From contig BEHO01000062.1 in NCBI GenBank assembly GCA_002898915.1, positions 1 to 6,775 of the forward strand: DNA of 6,775 nucleotides, read 5' to 3'. This stretch comes from a bacterium HR12 (GTDB lineage: Bacteria > Actinomycetota > UBA4738 > HRBIN12). The position numbers were made by a program, and so were the translations under genes. A model generated the notes under the pieces. The model was not told the DNA's origin and made no database searches. It saw only the letters and a program-made list of their open reading frames with translations. Within the stretch, counting starts at the first letter, position 1. Each line of letters begins with the position of its first letter. Positions 6,060-6,775 of this stretch are shown here, one piece after another.

Positions 6060-6082
6060 GCCGTCTCCGACCCAAGGACGGC
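6060..6082 (-). terminator. Short hairpin directly after the glycosyltransferase stop
   Basis: GCCGTC and GACGGC form a perfect 6-base-pair stem around an 11-base loop, immediately after the stop codon at 6083. There is no T-run after it, so it is not a standard intrinsic terminator. It could weaken read-through or stabilise the upstream mRNA end. In DNA this GC-rich, a 6-bp stem can arise by chance. Confidence 0.25.
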
Positions 6083-6775
6083 TCACGTGCCGACGGCGGC
6101 GCGCAGGTACCGGGCGAGCTCGGCCGCGGCCCGCTCCCAGGTGAACGCGCGCTCGACCCTCGCCCGCCCGGCCCGCCCCATCCGCTCCGCGAGGGCGGGG
6201 TCGGCGAGGAGGGTGGCCACGGCATCGGCGACCTCGTCGACCCGGCGTCCGTCCACGAGCAGGCCCGTCTCGCCGGGCACCAGCGACTCCCGCGCCCCTC
6301 CGGAGTCCCCGACCACGACCGGCCTGGCGCACGCCGCGGCCTCGATGAACACGTTGCCCCAGCCCTCGACCTCGAGCCCGCCGAGGCGCGTCCGGCACGG
6401 CATGGCGAACACGTCCCCCAGCCGGTAGTAGCGGGGCAGCTCCTCCTCGGACACGGCCCCCGTGAACACCACCGCACCCGGCGCCAGCTCGGCCGCCATG
6501 CGCTCGAGCGCACCGCGGTACGGTCCGTCCCCGACGATGACCAGCGCCGCATCCGGGACCCGCCGGCGGACGGCCGGCAGCGCGCGGATCAGGACGTCCT
6601 GGCCCTTGCGCGGGACCAGCCGGCTCACGCACACCACGACGGGCCGATCGCTCAGGCCGTGGCGCTCCCGCAGATCCTCCACCGGCAGGTCCGGGCGGAA
6701 CGTCGTCACGTCGGCCCCCGAGTAGAGGACGGAGACGGGGACGCGATCCGGCACGGCCGTGCGCACGACCCTGGC
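6083..6775 (-). CDS. GT4-family glycosyltransferase (PimB-like), N-terminus outside window
   Basis: The C-terminal 230 residues of a GT-B fold, retaining glycosyltransferase that uses a nucleotide-activated sugar. The frame is open to the right edge (codons AlaArgVal precede the GTG at 6766), so that GTG is internal and the acceptor-binding N-terminal half is missing. Counting from that GTG, GADVTTFRP (17-25) is the usual domain junction; VVCVSRLVPRKGQDVLIRALP (44-64) carries the Arg and Lys that contact the donor phosphates; VIVGDGPYR (76-84) and VVFTGAVSEEELPRYYRLGDVF (99-120) follow. The catalytic E-x7-E motif is E134 to E142 within LEVEGWGNVFIEAAACARP, followed by GDSGGARES. The LEVEGWG form resembles actinobacterial PimB', the mannosyltransferase of phosphatidylinositol mannoside synthesis, at the inner face of the membrane. 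The acceptor cannot be determined without the N-terminal half; another envelope or exopolysaccharide transferase is possible. Confidence 0.9.
   Translation of the reverse strand, partial: ARVVRTAVPDRVPVSVLYSGADVTTFRPDLPVEDLRERHGLSDRPVVVCVSRLVPRKGQDVLIRALPAVRRRVPDAALVIVGDGPYRGALERMAAELAPGAVVFTGAVSEEELPRYYRLGDVFAMPCRTRLGGLEVEGWGNVFIEAAACARPVVVGDSGGARESLVPGETGLLVDGRRVDEVADAVATLLADPALAERMGRAGRARVERAFTWERAAAELARYLRAAVGT

Overview
The window is very GC-rich DNA with almost no non-coding space. All eight genes I can support lie on the minus strand, so transcription runs from high to low coordinates. The base composition and gene set (PimB-like glycosyltransferase, ArsA-family ATPase with a small Cys protein, ROK glucokinase, luciferase-like oxidoreductase of the kind that often uses F420) point to a high-GC actinobacterium. 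From memory, several of these families also cluster around the glucokinase gene in Streptomyces-type genomes. I cannot place the organism more precisely.

In transcription order, starting at the right edge: (1) the C-terminal part of a GT4 glycosyltransferase; (2) a membrane protein with two N-terminal zinc ribbons; (3) a small SRPBCC/START-like protein; (4) an ArsA/GET3-type ATPase with a C-terminal Hsp20-like domain; (5) a 113-residue protein with a low-complexity head and a Cys-Pro motif; (6) a bacterial member of the eRF1/Pelota/Vms1 superfamily with a GGWSQ loop and a zinc ribbon; (7) a ROK-family sugar kinase, probably glucokinase; (8) one long open frame running off the left edge that joins a luciferase-like (LLM) flavin/F420 oxidoreductase to a 5-formyltetrahydrofolate cyclo-ligase.

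Spacing suggests one operon. Genes 4-5, 5-6 and 7-8 overlap by a few bases at stop/start (TGATG, GTGA, CTGA). Genes 6-7 are 4 bases apart, and the upstream genes are separated by 12 to 46 bases. The only candidate regulatory signals are a weak -10-like hexamer before the ATPase gene and a short hairpin after the glycosyltransferase. No stretch over 300 bases lacks a gene, and I see no RNA gene, mobile element or CRISPR array.

The most interesting items are the in-frame oxidoreductase/cyclo-ligase fusion, which suggests a folate one-carbon enzyme; its probable CTG start; the eRF1-like ribosome factor; and the ArsA ATPase, which lacks cysteines for arsenite and is coupled to an uncharacterised Cys-motif protein. 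The genes do not form one obvious pathway. They look like a conserved housekeeping or envelope operon combining client or lipid handling (SRPBCC, ArsA), translation quality control, sugar phosphorylation and C1 metabolism.
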